A stretch of 64,000 nt of DNA from Macrobrachium rosenbergii (Eukaryota; Arthropoda; Malacostraca; Decapoda; Palaemonidae). The position numbers were made by a program, and so were the translations under genes. Below are positions 14,401-29,400 of this stretch, piece after piece; the first letter of the stretch is position 1, and every line of letters begins with the position of its first letter. The notes under the pieces are model-generated. The model was not told the origin of the DNA, did not search any database, and saw only the letters and a program-made list of their open reading frames with translations. The stretch lies in NCBI RefSeq assembly GCF_040412425.1, contig NC_089753.1:36878413-36942412 (forward strand), given 5' to 3'.

Positions 14401-17400
14401 TTTAACTTGCTTGAGCAGATTAAATCCACACCATGTTGTGGCATTTTGACATACCTTATTCTTGATCCTTCGATGTCAAGTTCAATATGCATACAATTGC
14501 GTTCACCACCTTTGAAAAGTTCCCTATTGACCTTTATTTCAGCCATGAATGGGTTCTTGCTATCAAATGGAGGTCTTTGACTTCCAATCTGAAATTTGAA
14601 AATGAAAACTTTAAATATGCTTACTTGTTCAAGTAATACATATAAATTCTCATAATAAAATTTATTATTTGGATACTTACCTACTGTTAAAGGTAGCTTA
14701 TATCTCTGCGCCGATAAGCAAATCGGCATTCAAACAAAAGATCGAATGGCTGCCCAGATGACGGTCTAGTAAACCTGTTCTCCACCAGGTGTTTTAGCTC
14801 ATCAGAATTCTCCTTGACAGCCCACTAAGTTGTGGGGAGGCTGGGTGGGGTGTTCTTTTGGAGGCTGGGTGGGGTGTTCTTTAGGTAAGTATTCAAATAA
14901 TAAATTACAAAAATTTATATTATTTGGGATGAACCTCGCCTACTGTCATAGAGAGTGGATTCCCGCATTAAGAGGAGGATGGTGGGTAGTGCAGCTAGAA
15001 AAAATCCACTCGGCCAATTGAGCTAAGGTTTCCTGCATGAAACCCAAAACATTCCTAACTGATCTGGAATCCTTTCTGGGTCTTACTGCCTCAAGAAGTT
15101 GGATTCCATTCAGGGAGCAAGGCTCTCATGTGTGCAGCGAAGAACGTCCTTGCAGAGAAAACTGCTTCAATTCAGCCAGAATGAAACAGAAGTGGCGTGA
15201 GGAGACCCCTGTGCATGGGTCCAAAAGCCCTATTAAAGTCCAAAAGCCCTATTAAAATGAGTCACTAAAAAGATTCCGCATACTTAAGGTAGCGAGTGAC
15301 CAAAAACCAAATTGCACTTCTACTGCACCAGATTAATCCCATCCTCAAGTGACAACCTGTCATAAAACTAAATGAAGTTGTAACAGCTCTCATATTGTGA
15401 ACATTTACCTTCAATAAAGGTAAAAGGTACGTAGCCAGTTCTCTGGCACTAGCCTAATCTAGTACATCAGAGAACCTCGTGTTCTTTGACAAAGACATGG
15501 AACAATAACCTTGAAAGTAGACAGCAAAATACTCTTACTATATATAAGAAAGCAGAGAAACTTTGATGTCCACAAGGTTACAGGCACTGAAAATTCCACT
15601 AGAATGGCACCCTGAGCAATACACAAACCATTGCTTCTGACAGAAGGCCACAGTTGTTTTCCACTAAAGATAGAACCCATGATAGCTTTGAAAATACCCT
15701 TATTGGTGGGAGACAGTCGAGCATCTCCAAGCACTTTCGAGATGCAGGTACTTGGCTGCTGTCGCAGCCGAGTACCTGCATCGCATCCGAGAATCAATGA
15801 AAGGACAAGTGTATTTTGAAAGAGAAAGAGGAATCGGCTAGCAGACATGGATTTAGAATGACCAAAAGATGAAGAGATTGGTTAAACAATCAACTGAGTT
15901 GACATAACATCCGAATGAGTACAACTCACTACATGCACATTATTATTAATAAAACCATCTATTCCTGTATAATTAATCCTATCGCTGCTAACAACCTCAT
16001 ACTATGCGATGATGATGCTAAAAGTCACATAGTACATAGCAAAGATTAATGTATCCCAAAACGATCTTTCAACTAACCATTATATAAGACTCAGAGCATG
16101 AAAAACGGAGAGGCAGGTGACGGAGGGCACAGAACCACATCGCCCCAAGAACTGACCTGATTCCCTGGCAGCGGACTCCCCCAACTGTCGCAGGGCAGTC
16201 CTAGGCTTGGCTACAGACAGACGAGCACCAACAGGCATACCTCTTATACGGGAATGCAAAAATGATTGCACACTATGGGGGGACCCAGACTGGTTCCCTA
16301 ACCAATTCAGATAAACCTTGTACTAACCAAAACAAGGTTTACGTCCTGTTCTGAATTCTAATTACGCTTTTCCTGAACTGAAAGAGGGGGTAGAAGGCGG
16401 AGCTAAAGAAGTAGTTGAGGTACTAACTAAAGCCTTAGCAAAGGAAAAGCCCAGACTGAGTATGGATAGCTACAGACGAAGAACCTGGAGAAGGGGGAGA
16501 AAAGACAGGTTGATAACCTCACCTAACTACAGTCGACCCCCGACTATTCGTGGTTGAATTTTTCTGTGGAACATAACTCCAAATTCATTGTGTACTCAGG
16601 TTCAGATAAATGCATACAGTTAGCATGTTTTCCAGCTTTGTCAAAGAATGCAGTACAAAGGAAAAGTAACACCTGAGGTTAAATTATTATCATGAAAAAG
16701 CAGGTTAAGTGACAAAAGTAAATGCAACACACTAAACACGAATAATTTACAAGTCTACAAATGCAGACTGGATCTATTCCAATTGGCACATAAGCTACAG
16801 CAAAGAAGCTGGTTTTGCTAACTGAAATAAAAAAACTTTCATTTTTAATTTTCAAATATTAATGTAAACACATCAAAATATCAATAAAAATGGATTTTTT
16901 TCTTAAACATTCGCCAAACGATGTACCAATCTTACCCCCTACCTATGTTAAAAGAAAACGGTAAGGCTTGAATACTGTATGAAAGAAAATATAAGGGCAA
17001 CTTGATTAGTTTTCACCATGGTAAGAGTAACAGTTGTAAGAGTGTTCACACGTAGCTGTAAGCCACATACTTTTAAGGGTAATGTTGTAAGATGACTTTG
17101 AAATATTAAAGTGTTTTAGGATAATAGTTTAAGGTATATTTGGTGTCTGAACTACTAAAATAGGCAGTCATAAGCATTTTTAGGATGACAGTGTTCATGG
17201 TATATTTTGTGTCTGAACTATTAAAATAGGCAGTTATAATCATTTTTGGAGGGGTCTCAAGTATTCACGAATTTTAGCTGTTCGTGGGCAGTTGTGATCC
17301 CTAACCCCTATGAATACCAGGGGTCTACTGTAATTGCTTTTGCGACCCATCTGCTTCCCTTCTCCTTCCATACTAATGAACTTTAGCCTTCAAAAATCCC

Positions 17401-20400
17401 TACTTCCTCACATCTGTTCTCAAGATTACACTTTATACCATTGCAGCCAGGGTAAACAGTTGTATCTCCTACAAAATCAACATCATGCTAACACAGTAGT
17501 CATTCCTACTGAATCTGACATTTTTAGCCTTGGTTCCAGTGGAGGCATCCTTGGAAAAATAAATGTATAGTACCGTGACAGCAGCAAACATCCATGAAAT
17601 ACTAGGCCTATACACAATGGCAACAAGGAGAACTCTGACAAGAGCTAAAACATTCGAAACACCTGGTGGAGAATAGGAGTGTCATCCAGGCAGCCATTCA
17701 ATCTTTTGTTTGAATGCCGACTCACCCATCAGCACAGAGATTTAAGCTATCTTTAACAGTAGGTAAGATGAATCCTAAATAAAGGATATTTAACCCTAGG
17801 TGAACATGTTACCTATTCATTTCAATAAAAATTATCAATCAATTGTGCCACTCAATTCAAACTATGCAATTTAGTGTTTGAGAAAAACTTACAATTCCTT
17901 AAAAATATTTCAGAAAAATACACATGATTAATTACAAGACTGTCAGTCAAAAAACTAATTAAAACTGTACTATTCATATGACAAATTCCCAACACTTGAA
18001 ATAAGCCACTGTTACACAACATACACAAAAATGGATTCAAGAAATCTTACCTTGAGTGAATTCAAGCGTGCAATTTCACCAGTAAAAACACGATTTGGAT
18101 CATATTCCTCATGAACTGTAAGTTTGTACTGTCGCATGTTGATATCCTGTGCTTGGGCTTCAATACCAAAGAATTCACAGACCTTTAAAAAAATATTAAA
18201 ACATGGATAAAATTAGGGACCTCTCTAACTGGAATGGTACAAGTTGTGGAACTGGGATTTAAATGCAGAGAAGTAATGCAACTTATTGGTGGGTTTATCC
18301 TGAAAAGCTCTTTCCATGAAGAAGACAAGTGACATGCAAAGGAACTTGCACATTAATTGAAAATAAGATTACTATCTAATATGAAAAATGTTACAATATC
18401 AAGTTTGGCACCTTTACTTTATAAAAACTTAAAATCAAATTACAGTATTTATCTTTGACAAAAGAGTTGAGAACTGATTGAGCAAGGAAAAATCTAACAG
18501 ATACAGGAAACTTACTGCTGGCCACATAGCATCTTTCCACGTAATGAAGTCATCTTCCATATTGGCATCATCATCTCCCATTCCCAGTTCATAGACTCTC
18601 TTAGCACCTAATTCTGCCATTCGCTTGTCAACATACTTTGCCATGGCATTGAAATGTTCATATGTCTTATTCCCTAAACCAAATACCTGAAAAATGGGAG
18701 ACTCATATGTTAATAAATACAATAACAAGCAATGCCAATAATGTTAACAGATAATGAAGGGTGGTACAGCATATTAAAAAATCCTTTTCACACACAATAT
18801 GCTGAAGTTACAGATGGAGTAAATATACAATCTTTTGTGCATTAAAATAAAATGTTCTAAAATTATGTCAGATGCTTTAAAAATAAATTTTTAGGCTATT
18901 ACACTTTTTGCCTGTAAAGAAAAAATATACAATAAGCAAAAAATTTCTTGATATCTACTTGGTCAACAAAGCAAACAATAGACCCAAATAGTACAAGAGA
19001 AAAGACAATATCCTTATATGAATCCATAAGTGACGTAGAAGCCACATGATCTAGGTCTGCAAAATTCAAAACCAGTAAAGGTCGGTTGACAATTTCAGAA
19101 GGTGGTTTGGACTACAACATGTAAAAATTATGGGAGAAGCTGCTTTTGCCACAGACACCATAAACTTATAAGAGGAAAAAGAATATTTATGGAGCACATA
19201 TTCAAGAGTATGTATTCAATACTGACGAGACTGTTCTGTTCTGGAAAAAATCTCCAGAGGACATTCATTAACCAAGAGAAGGGTTTAGCACCAGGTTTTA
19301 AGGCACAACAAGGGAGTGATACTACTGTTTTATGCTAATGCCACTGGGTTTATGATGGGGGCAGCCCTAATTTATAAATCTGCTAATCCCCAATCCTTGA
19401 AGGGAAAGGTTAAATTCCATCTCCCAGTATTTTTGGATGCATAACACAAAAGCATGGGCTACCAGAACACTTTCCCTAGATATGGCTTCACTAGTCCTGT
19501 ATCCCAGACGTTAGATAATACTTCATTATCAAGGGATTGCCTTTTAAGATTTTACTGATACTTACCAATGCTCTTAGTCGCTCAGAATCCCATGAGTTCA
19601 ACACCATGGGCATCAAAGTCATCTACTTGCCCCCCCAAAACATCTCTAATCTTACCTACATCAGGGGTTAACAAGAATATTTAAGGCCCATTACGCTTAG
19701 TATTCTATGAAAAAAAATTTTTCAGGATATAGAAGACCCCCCACCTGAGAAAAAGCAATAAGATTTGGAAACTTTATATTATTTCTGATGCTGTAAATAT
19801 CACCAGAAAAGCCAAAAAACTTAGCAAGCCTGAGACAAATTCATTTTTGAAAAAACTTTCACTTGTGTCTAAGACTATCTTAATGTGAAGCTTATCAAGA
19901 AATGATGAAAGAAATTATGACTATAGCAAAGATGGTAAGTGGAGTAGGATTTAATAATATAAATTGGTACCATGCAACTGACTTACACCAGGTGACTTTA
20001 TGGAGCTAACCCAAAATGGATGCTACACTAGATGAAGACAAGAAGAGCCAGTGCCAGAAAAATTTAGGTTAGGTTTTATCACAAAGATTGCGTCGGTTCA
20101 CTGCTCTCAGACTATTTCTGCGATCTTAACACACTAGTGAATATGCTTTGAAAGTAAGGGAAATTGACAGAGGAGGCTAATGCACCACATAAAGAAATAT
20201 CACAGAAATGATCAGGCAATAATGTCAAAACAGAGATCACAACTTATTTCCCCAATGTCAAACCTAGAATCCCAGCATCTCTTTCCAATCCCTCCACCTC
20301 TCCCAGCCATCACAGAAGCTCTGAGACCAGCCACTCCTCCTCCTCCTCCTCCTCCTCATACAGAACTTGTTGCAGAGTAATGTGAAGTTCCTGACAACCA

Positions 20401-23400
20401 AGTCCACTTATGGAATAAAATATAATAATGCTGTCCAGTTTATGAACATCTGTCTGTTGTATGTTCATGTCTATGTTTAATGAACTTTCAGATATTGTCA
20501 TTTTCTATTAATTTCTATATTTTTCATTAGCTGTAAAGATCGCTTGCAAATATACCTGCAAATCCAGTCACTGCACTGCCCAGAATTCTTTAAGACTCAT
20601 ATTAGCAAACTTCCTAAGTACTAAAATTTATTCATTGTCACTCTTAAAATATCTTATGAACTATTTGCAGTATATCTGTTAATGTAATTACAACACTCCC
20701 TTTATGCTTCCCATTTATGGGACAAGCAGTAACTGCCCTTGAGAGAGAGAGATATAGAAATCTATCTCTTGTGAACATGAACCAAACATACAATTTTAAG
20801 ACAATTCAATTTTTTAACATTGTAATTTACCATAATATACAATATTTCAAAATTTAAATATTAAGACATTCACTACAGCAGTCAATGATCTAACGACTTT
20901 AATTATTTTTACATCAATTTGGCAGACTGCAACTTTTAAATTAACTTAGCATTTATTCATGACACTTGACATGAATTCTTAAATACATTACAAAAATCAT
21001 TATCTTATTACATACCGTATACTGCACTCCCTCAAGATCCTCGTCACCTGACTGCAGGAACTCAAAGAATTCTTGAGCATTATCGGTGGGATCCCCTTCT
21101 CCATAGGTTGCCATGCAAAATACAGCCAGATGATTTTCTATCTCTGTTAGCTGACTTAATTCAGACATATCACACTCTTCTGGATCTGCTACCATTCCCT
21201 ACGAATAAGAAAAAAATAGTTTGGTGAATGTCCTATGCTGAGGACATTGCTTCGATAGCACAAACTAGAAAAGAGCTAGAGAGAAACCTAGATAGGTGGA
21301 GATATGCATTAAAGAGTAGGGAGACGAAGATAAGTTGCACAAAGACTGAATATATATGACAAATGGGATGCATGATGACCTGCATGCCACAATTAGGCCA
21401 GAAGTGAACATTAAGAGTTCTAGTATCTGCACTTGATACTAGATGCAGTGGGTGACATGGATAAAGAAGCTAAACATCAAATTCAAACTGGATGAATAAC
21501 TGGAGTGGGTTATTAGATGTGTATTTAACAAAGTCCCTTTTAGGCTGAAGGGCAAGGTACATATGAGGGAGACAGACCTACTATGTTGTATGGGCTAGAC
21601 TCAGCACCACTGAAGAGAACTAGAAAACTTAAGTTCGCTGCAGCAAAAATGAAGATGCTCAGGTGGATGAGTACAGTGATGATAAGTGATAGGATAAAAA
21701 ATGAATACATCCAGTGATCAGCAGAAGTCACTCATGTCAAAGAAAGCCCAAGAATCAAGCTTCAGATGGCTTGGGCACTTATGAGGGGGAAGATGATGAG
21801 TGACATGTTGCAGGAGAGAACACGGAGGCCGAAGTGCTAAGGACATGAAGGAGAGGACGGCCTAAGAGATGGAGCGACTGCATGAGTGCATAAGACAAAA
21901 ATACACATAAGGCAGATGTATGCCCGGACAACTTTTTTTATTGATGACACTAATGTCTTTGGCTTGCTTCTGCAAAGTTTTCTGAGGAAGGGTGAGAGGA
22001 AGAAGAGACTCCACGGTATGATGTGAAAAACCAGAAGGGAGGAAGAAGTCAAGGGGAAATTTCTAAGGGAAAGAGTAAGAATGAATAGGTATATTTAGAC
22101 AAACTGACAATTTTTGCAGCACATATCTAGCTGAGTTTTCACAGACATATGCTAGGTGGTGGTAGTACAGATATTCACAGGATTTCCATCTACATTCTGA
22201 AGGAAATGCATATCATACGTAGGGCAAGGTTCCCTGTTTAGTACCACCAAATGCCCTCATCTGCAAACCCCAGGATATTTCTTGGAAGAAGGCCCAATGA
22301 ACAATGGTTATTGTGAGTCATCCAAAAAAATTGTCAATAAAGTGCATTTCAGAATGAGAGGTGACACAGGCATTAAGGAGGGGCCAGAGGTTTTTAAGAC
22401 TATAAATATATGGGAGAGAATACGAGAGATTTTAGACAATACATACTATCACAAAGAAAAGTATATTTGGATACTATTCACTGCAATAACTATTTACTGA
22501 TGTCATATGAACAACTAGATAATGAAACTGTTGGGATAATTACCCCATTATGACAAACATCTTCCTTACCTTCATGCCCCATCGAGTTGCCTCTTTAGCA
22601 AGTCTTCCTGCGAACTCTTCAGCAGTACCTGTCTGAGACCCATAAAATACTACTACATTTCTTCCTGACGACTTCATTTTAGATACAAAACTGCTATCGT
22701 TCGATCTTGAAGGAAGTTGTGTAGGTCTGCAAGTGAATGCATAATTAAGGGAATGCTATGACAATGCTTAAAGTTCAAACACAAACACAACGCAGAGTTA
22801 GCATGCAGCACACAATTACCTCAAAAGATAACTTACAACTGGCATACAGTATACTGTACAGCAATGCCACTGATTCCTTAAACCTAAGAGTATTTTTGTT
22901 TTTAAATGTGTCTGTACTTCAGTAATTCATTTAGTAATTTTCTCATGTACCTGCTTTGCACGTACCAACCCAGTACAGAGAAAGATTGAAAAAAAAATTT
23001 TATTTAGTCATGTCCAAGTGCTGTAATTCTACACACCCGTGTAACAAAGCGATCAAAAAGTTAAAAGTCAGTCCATCCCATACCATCAAATGCTTTTGGG
23101 ACATGTCTTGTAGAAACACACACAACTAGGCTAAAAGAATTATGCAGTAGGGTGGGTGGCTCCATTCTCCTCTGCCTTTGACCCCTAATTGGTACCCATT
23201 TACAGACGGGTAGACTGGGAGAGGTGAAAGAAGCAATCGAATTCCAGACATTGCAAATGCTAGCTATGCAGTCTACCCCTGAGCTACCATGCAATGAAAC
23301 AGGTATTCCACAAATGACCTACTGTACATTTGTTTTAATATTTTCTCAACACTGAAAACACCCTATTTATGTAATACTTCATTCATATACAGTGGATGCT

Positions 23401-26400
23401 TTACTGCTGTCATTGTAAGCAATACTAAAGAAGATTCTTTGCACTATACCTTTGTCCCTAGTAAGTTCTGTCTGTCTGGCCTCCTACATGGTTTCCTACA
23501 TAAGGATAAAACTTTTTAAAGCACTACATTTAATATCTCTGAAGATAAAGCAAGCGCGAGGACACACACACACACACAAACACACACACGAGATAGGAAT
23601 TACTTAAGTGTACTGAAGGGTACTGTCAAATGTCAAACAGAAATACATACTGGTCCTTAATTTTGAAGTACAGTACATGAGACACTGAATCTGAAATGCA
23701 TACTCCACTAACAAAGCCAATTTGCAAGATAGGGTCAATGTCATACTCTTAAGAGGCCAAAGGTCAAACATGAATTTGCCACTACCAAGGCTACTGTGTT
23801 CCAAAAATACACCATTACAAAGCAAATGCAGCACTTTGGAAAATCTATAAATTACAAAATGTGAACAAATTTTAACCTTATAGAAATACTGTACTTAATA
23901 CAGTTCGTAGGCCTTTAAAGATTTTTAGTAATAGTTTTCTGACCATTCCAAACTACCATCATAATATTTAGTTATGGTTCATTAACAGTGGCAATAGGAT
24001 TACACTATACAGGGTTTCCCTTGCCTAATCACTTCCCTTCCAGATTTGTATACTGTACTACGATATACTGAAATGGCTTTTAATTTTTTCAAACTTATAA
24101 CATTTACGCATGGCTTACTGATAGTGACAAGAGAGATGAGATTAACCCTCATTAAGACATCCCTTGGTCAGATGGATCTTGATTCAATCAACAGCTCCAG
24201 CTGCTCTGACTTTCAAACATCTGCATAAAGGTTTAATCAACTAGTATTGCAATTACTCATTATTGTACAGTACATCTACTATTGTCAAGTTTCCTAAAGA
24301 AAATTATGCCTTTATAGAAAATCAAGGCCCTATGCATCCCCTGGGTCGCTGCAGAAAATGGATCCACTGATTAACTTGCTGTTCATCTCTTTCATTGTAA
24401 ACCAGCTCCACTGCTGTGAAACTGGGCTACTTCAAAGGAACTCAGATAGCCAAAAACTTGTAAATTTTCTATAAACATATGGTCCTTCGTACTTAAGGCC
24501 TTAGTAAGGCAAAGGTTTGTACTGGCAGGTAAGATTCCTACAAGGACTTGATTGTTTTCTCTATCAAACTATAGTGTACTATCAGTTAGTTAAAGCAAAA
24601 GTTTTAGCCAAGCTTTCATGCAACTGGTTCCATGTGAAATAACTTGCCAAACAAATGTCTATCAGTTTTTCACCACATTAGCAAAATGTGGCGAGCATAC
24701 AAGGCTGCACTTCATGCAAAACAGATTTCTTAATCTGATTGCAGTAGCAAACATCTTCTGATTGTAAAAGGGGCTAAACAGTAAATAAAACCAAATCAAT
24801 AAAAATTCTAGGAGTAACTAGCAAAATTTACTATGCAAGTTTCTTTAACTCACTGCTAAAAAGAATCCGAGAACATCTCAATACAATACCAACTAAGGTT
24901 CCAAGAAAACTACACTTTAAAATGGAATTAAAATCCCAACAAAAAGAATCCAAGATAGATAAAATTCAAGTAAAAAACTCTTGTATGTTTAAAGTAATAA
25001 GTAAATGTAGCCCTGATTACCATTCCAAGACAAACCCCTTTTCTTGTGGAAAAAGCCTGCAGGGGACACTGACTTACATTCAAGCTTCCAAAGAATATGT
25101 TAATTTGAAAGAAGTTACAAAAGATACGAAATAAAGATGATATCGGTTATCAGAAAAGAAAGATAAATTAATAAATTATTAAATAGCCAAAAATAAAAAT
25201 TATTAAAATACCAGGTGAACCGTTTTAGAGTAAATGCATTGCACCTTCGCTTGAACTTTTGACGTCCTACTTGCACAACATCCTCAGGGAAACTGTTCCA
25301 CAGTCCAGTGGGGGGAAGAATAAAAGTACTGAGAAGTTCAACATATACTACACATTGGTGCTGCTGTTCAGCAAATCTGGTTGCTCTTCGTAAGAAAACA
25401 GGATAAGGAATCAACTGTGATAGCGAAAAGTTCTCAGCTCAGGTACAACTCTGTTGAAGACAATCTACGTCCACTATCTCAGATTTTTTGCCACACTGCA
25501 CACAACCTGTCCACCTTTTACTTACACACGCTTCAAGGAGGCCATATTGAAAGACATGCCCACCTTAAATGTAAAAAGTATAGCCAAAGCTTACGCCAAT
25601 CCACGATATTAACTTGATGCCTGCAGTAGTAAATTTGCCTTTTTTCAAGTGAAAACCATCAATACACTATCAAGTATTTAGCTAACCCTTCCATGCAATT
25701 TCTAAATTATATATTCTAGACCATCACAGACAAATCATTTCAAGCTTAGGCAAGGCAGACTTAAGCTTGATGACTTATCTTGCATTACCAGTTTTCATCA
25801 ACTGGTACCAAAGTATGGTACTTATGAAATTCCACTTTAGCACCTGAGCAAACTTTTTTACCATTTGTCTAATTCTGGTTAAAAAGTAAGGTTAAAAATT
25901 ATTCAAAAGTGAAAATTGATGGGGGTCATATTTTTCAATTAGACAGTTGGGCTTGAAAAAGATAAGATAAAATTGTGAAGCTGATTCTAAAGTTAGACAT
26001 GGAATTTGACAACTTTTATATGAAGTGATCCATCCAAAGTCAATTCAGTTTTGTAGTTAAAGGCTGGCCGCCAAGCCACACAAACTAGAGTCAATGATAG
26101 GTATTTTGTCAGTATAATAAATTTTATAGAATAATTCTCGATCTCTCCTACTTCTAGGTTTGTTCATTTTTGCTAGAAATCAATGTTAGATTTTTGGAAA
26201 AAAAAAAAAATGAGAAGTGGTAAAACTACCCACATAGCCTCACTTGTTACAATGAAATGTAACTATTTTTATTGAAAAATTACCCCAAAAAATTACTAAC
26301 AGCACTTTCCCCGCCATTACTACTGTAGAAAACAGCAGCTCAGTCACACTGAAGAATAACACACCAATGCATCATTCCCAGGTCAAGCTGCTCCAACTTC

Positions 26401-29400
26401 AGGTCCCCATAATAAAAAAAATATATTTTTAAAAAAAAATTCATTTAAAAGTTAAAATTAGCCAATATGTATCTCCACAAATTTTTTTTTTAAGTTTTTT
26501 AGTATACAGTGCCCAAGAACAAAAACTTACCAGATTTTTGGGGGGCAAGAGCAAAAATAAAAAGTTTGAATCTATACTGTCAAAGTTTCACAAAGATTTC
26601 TCTCTTTATTTGAAGGACTTCACATGGGCCTTGTGCTGTATTTTCATTCATGTAGAGTTATTAGTATACTGTACAAGTAGGCATTTGATTTTCTTTCTAA
26701 GTAAATCAAAATTTCTATCAAAACAGGTCTTTAAAGTTAAAATTTACTTGGGAGACATCCATTCTTTCTGATATAAGCATTACAGCTCCACCTCAATTAA
26801 TAAAGATTGGTCTTCCTAAACTGGACAGGGGCCCTAAGGTAGAAATTTAGGGTTAGGATGAAGAAAAAAAAAAAAAAAAAAAAAAAGTCACACCAGGCTA
26901 TCCAGATTTTCCAGTTATCTGCTACTTCGTTTAGTCCAACATTCAGATGACTGGCACTTCACTTTAAAATTTAATTTTACTGATAATGAGTTCAAGTACC
27001 TTAAGTACTGAAGGAAAACTTGAATATCAAGATCCTTAATTAATTAATGTTTACCTACTACTTTTATTATTCAGAAAAGGGACCTGCAAGCTTAATGTCT
27101 TTTACAGTACAAGAATAAAGTTAAAAAACTGGTACAAGCACGGCTTCACAGTTTATAAAAAGCATTAGCCAGCTCAAGAGTACCAAGGAAACCCTAGCAT
27201 GAATGAATGGCTTAGTTTGAAGTACATTCTAAAATGTACTTAATTTTCTTTAAATTTTTTCTCTACAGATCCTTTACTCTTAGCTCATTTTATATCAAAA
27301 AAAGTTCCAGACATTCCTTTTCTATAGAAGAAAGGAAACTGGCAGCAGCAAGTAGCTTAGAAAATGCTACATATGGATCACCAGGCCCCAAGTGGCTGTC
27401 TCATTTCTTGTCTAGTATGAGCTGTGGAGTATCAGTGGAGTCGGGAACATGGGACTTTGATGATGAGTAATAGGTTTGCATTAAATAAAATTTTGGAGTA
27501 ACAGGTTTGCATCAATCTTGTTGTTGAGGCTGGTTGCAAAGAGGTCTATTAAGGGAGTTACCCAAAAATCCCAGTGGGATAATGCTAACATCAGGGTCAA
27601 GTGACCAATACAAAAGAATGACTGGATTCCTCCCTGCTGAGGCAGTCCACAACAATGTTGTCTCCAAGGTGCAAATCTCATCACTTCATTGGCTTCCGTC
27701 TAGATGACGATGATGACAACTAGGTGACATTGTTTTCAATCTGGTACCCCTTGGTTCCTCAATTAGTCTACTGTGGTCAAGCTGTTCATCATAATGGCCA
27801 CTGCCTTGGTTGTCCCCTGAAGATGAAGATAAAGACTGTATTCCTAAATAAACTTTTTAATTCCACAAAACAATCAAGTGGTGGCTTTAGTCCCAAGAAA
27901 CCAGAGAATTCAGAAGCTGAGCTCCCCATCCTTGACTCGTCATATCAGAAAGCACAAGAAACCCTGAAGATGGGACCAAGAAGAAACCTACATTGAGGTT
28001 TCAGGAGTCATTCAACCACTGAAGATCCTTTCAATGTCATCGCAAATGGGGACTGGAAGAGTGTCAGGTTGAGTTCCCGAAGTTTTAATGATGATGCCAT
28101 CAGAAACCTGTTGTACAAGTAAGTGCAGTGCCAGATGACATTTTTGCACATCCAGCAAATAGTATCATTTTAAATGATCTTTGTGGTCTTCTTTCTCTGG
28201 GCAAGCAGTACATATATGTAACAATTGCTAGAGTAGTGTGTCCAAGGACAGTACTTAAAGTGGTGAAAAATAAACTAGGACCACAAGAAAAATATCACTG
28301 GTATCTGGAGTTTACATGTGAATAAAAAGATGAGGTAGCATAAAGGTACCAACTGAAAAATATGCGAGCATACAGAGAACCTCACAATCATACATCAAAA
28401 AGAAATGTAACTCAAGCATAAAGTAAAATAAAATCCATATATAATATAGCCCATACCTAAACGAAAATGGTACGGAAAATAAGCATAAAAAACATACTCA
28501 GCTGAAACAAAGAAATACTGCACTGTACTACACTTATGTATAGTAATTTCAAAATTATGAGCTAACTAGAAAACAAGTTAGCTTCTTAACACCAAGTACA
28601 ACACAATCAAACAAAAAATAAAAATATACACTGCAAGAAGAACAAGAATTACCCTTGCTCTCTGTACTCAGTCCTAGTTATACAATACAAACTTAAGCTT
28701 GTAGAAAACTGACTGGCTACCGAGCTGAACAAGAGAATTAGCTAGCGAACAGCTCACTTTGTTAGACCGCCAACACCAAAACCAAAAGTTACATACAGTA
28801 CCTAGAAAACTGCAAGGTAAGCACTACTCAGTGAGAGAGCATCACAATTAAGAAGTACAGAAAATTAAATTAGTGAAAAAACCTGAATAATTAAATGAAA
28901 AGGATTAAACGATGAAGTAAATTTTTGTTTAAATAAGTCCTGGAATCTCTCCGACTGTGAACACGTCAGCAGATACACAAGTAAGAAAGTCAGCCACTGT
29001 AAATAAATGAAAACATATGCCCATATCTTATGCTACCGATACTGGTAATCTTTCTTCTATAGAAGACAATTTCATTTGACATTATGTCCCACAATGTGAG
29101 CAATGAACATATGAAAAACCTTAATCCATGTTGAAACAAATAACAATAAATTGTTGGAAGATAAAGAGACATCAAGAGGAGCATTTAATTCTTCTGAATT
29201 ATCTACAGTTACAAGCTCATCATCATTGGGGAAACACATGCATTCATTCAATAAACACAGACTAAAACACTTTTGGCTGGTGACCATCTAATGCTCACAA
29301 AAGGGTCAGGTCACTCATATGCCTTACCTGATTTAAGATCAAGTGAATTTTCAACACAGATGGCAGTATCATAAACAAACCAATGTCTTACATCTGCCTC

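Larger units (their letters stand above)
14655..17790. mobile_element. 3.1-kb DNA transposon with long terminal inverted repeats
   Basis: The left end (about 14655-14800) and right end (about 17650-17790) are reverse complements over more than 130 bp. Both share TTACCTACTGTTAAAG, then TCGGCATTCAAACAAAAGAT and TCCACCAGGTGTTT. The interior has no intact transposase. It contains a 42-nt hairpin (15741-15782) and a younger Tigger-type element (16530-17330). It fills most of reductase intron 5. Superfamily not determined. Confidence 0.7.

Noticed and set aside
15459..15848. 129-codon minus-strand frame as the transposase of the 3.1-kb element
   Set aside because: No catalytic motif; the frame crosses the hairpin at 15741-15782 and looks like non-coding element sequence.
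23233..23296. Functional tRNA gene on the minus strand
   Set aside because: A and B boxes are present but the arms do not pair as a tRNA by eye and the sequence runs into a SINE body.
27234..28010. Possible retrogene or exon pair on the plus strand
   Set aside because: The frames (up to 90 codons) show no recognisable domain and no linked splice sites.
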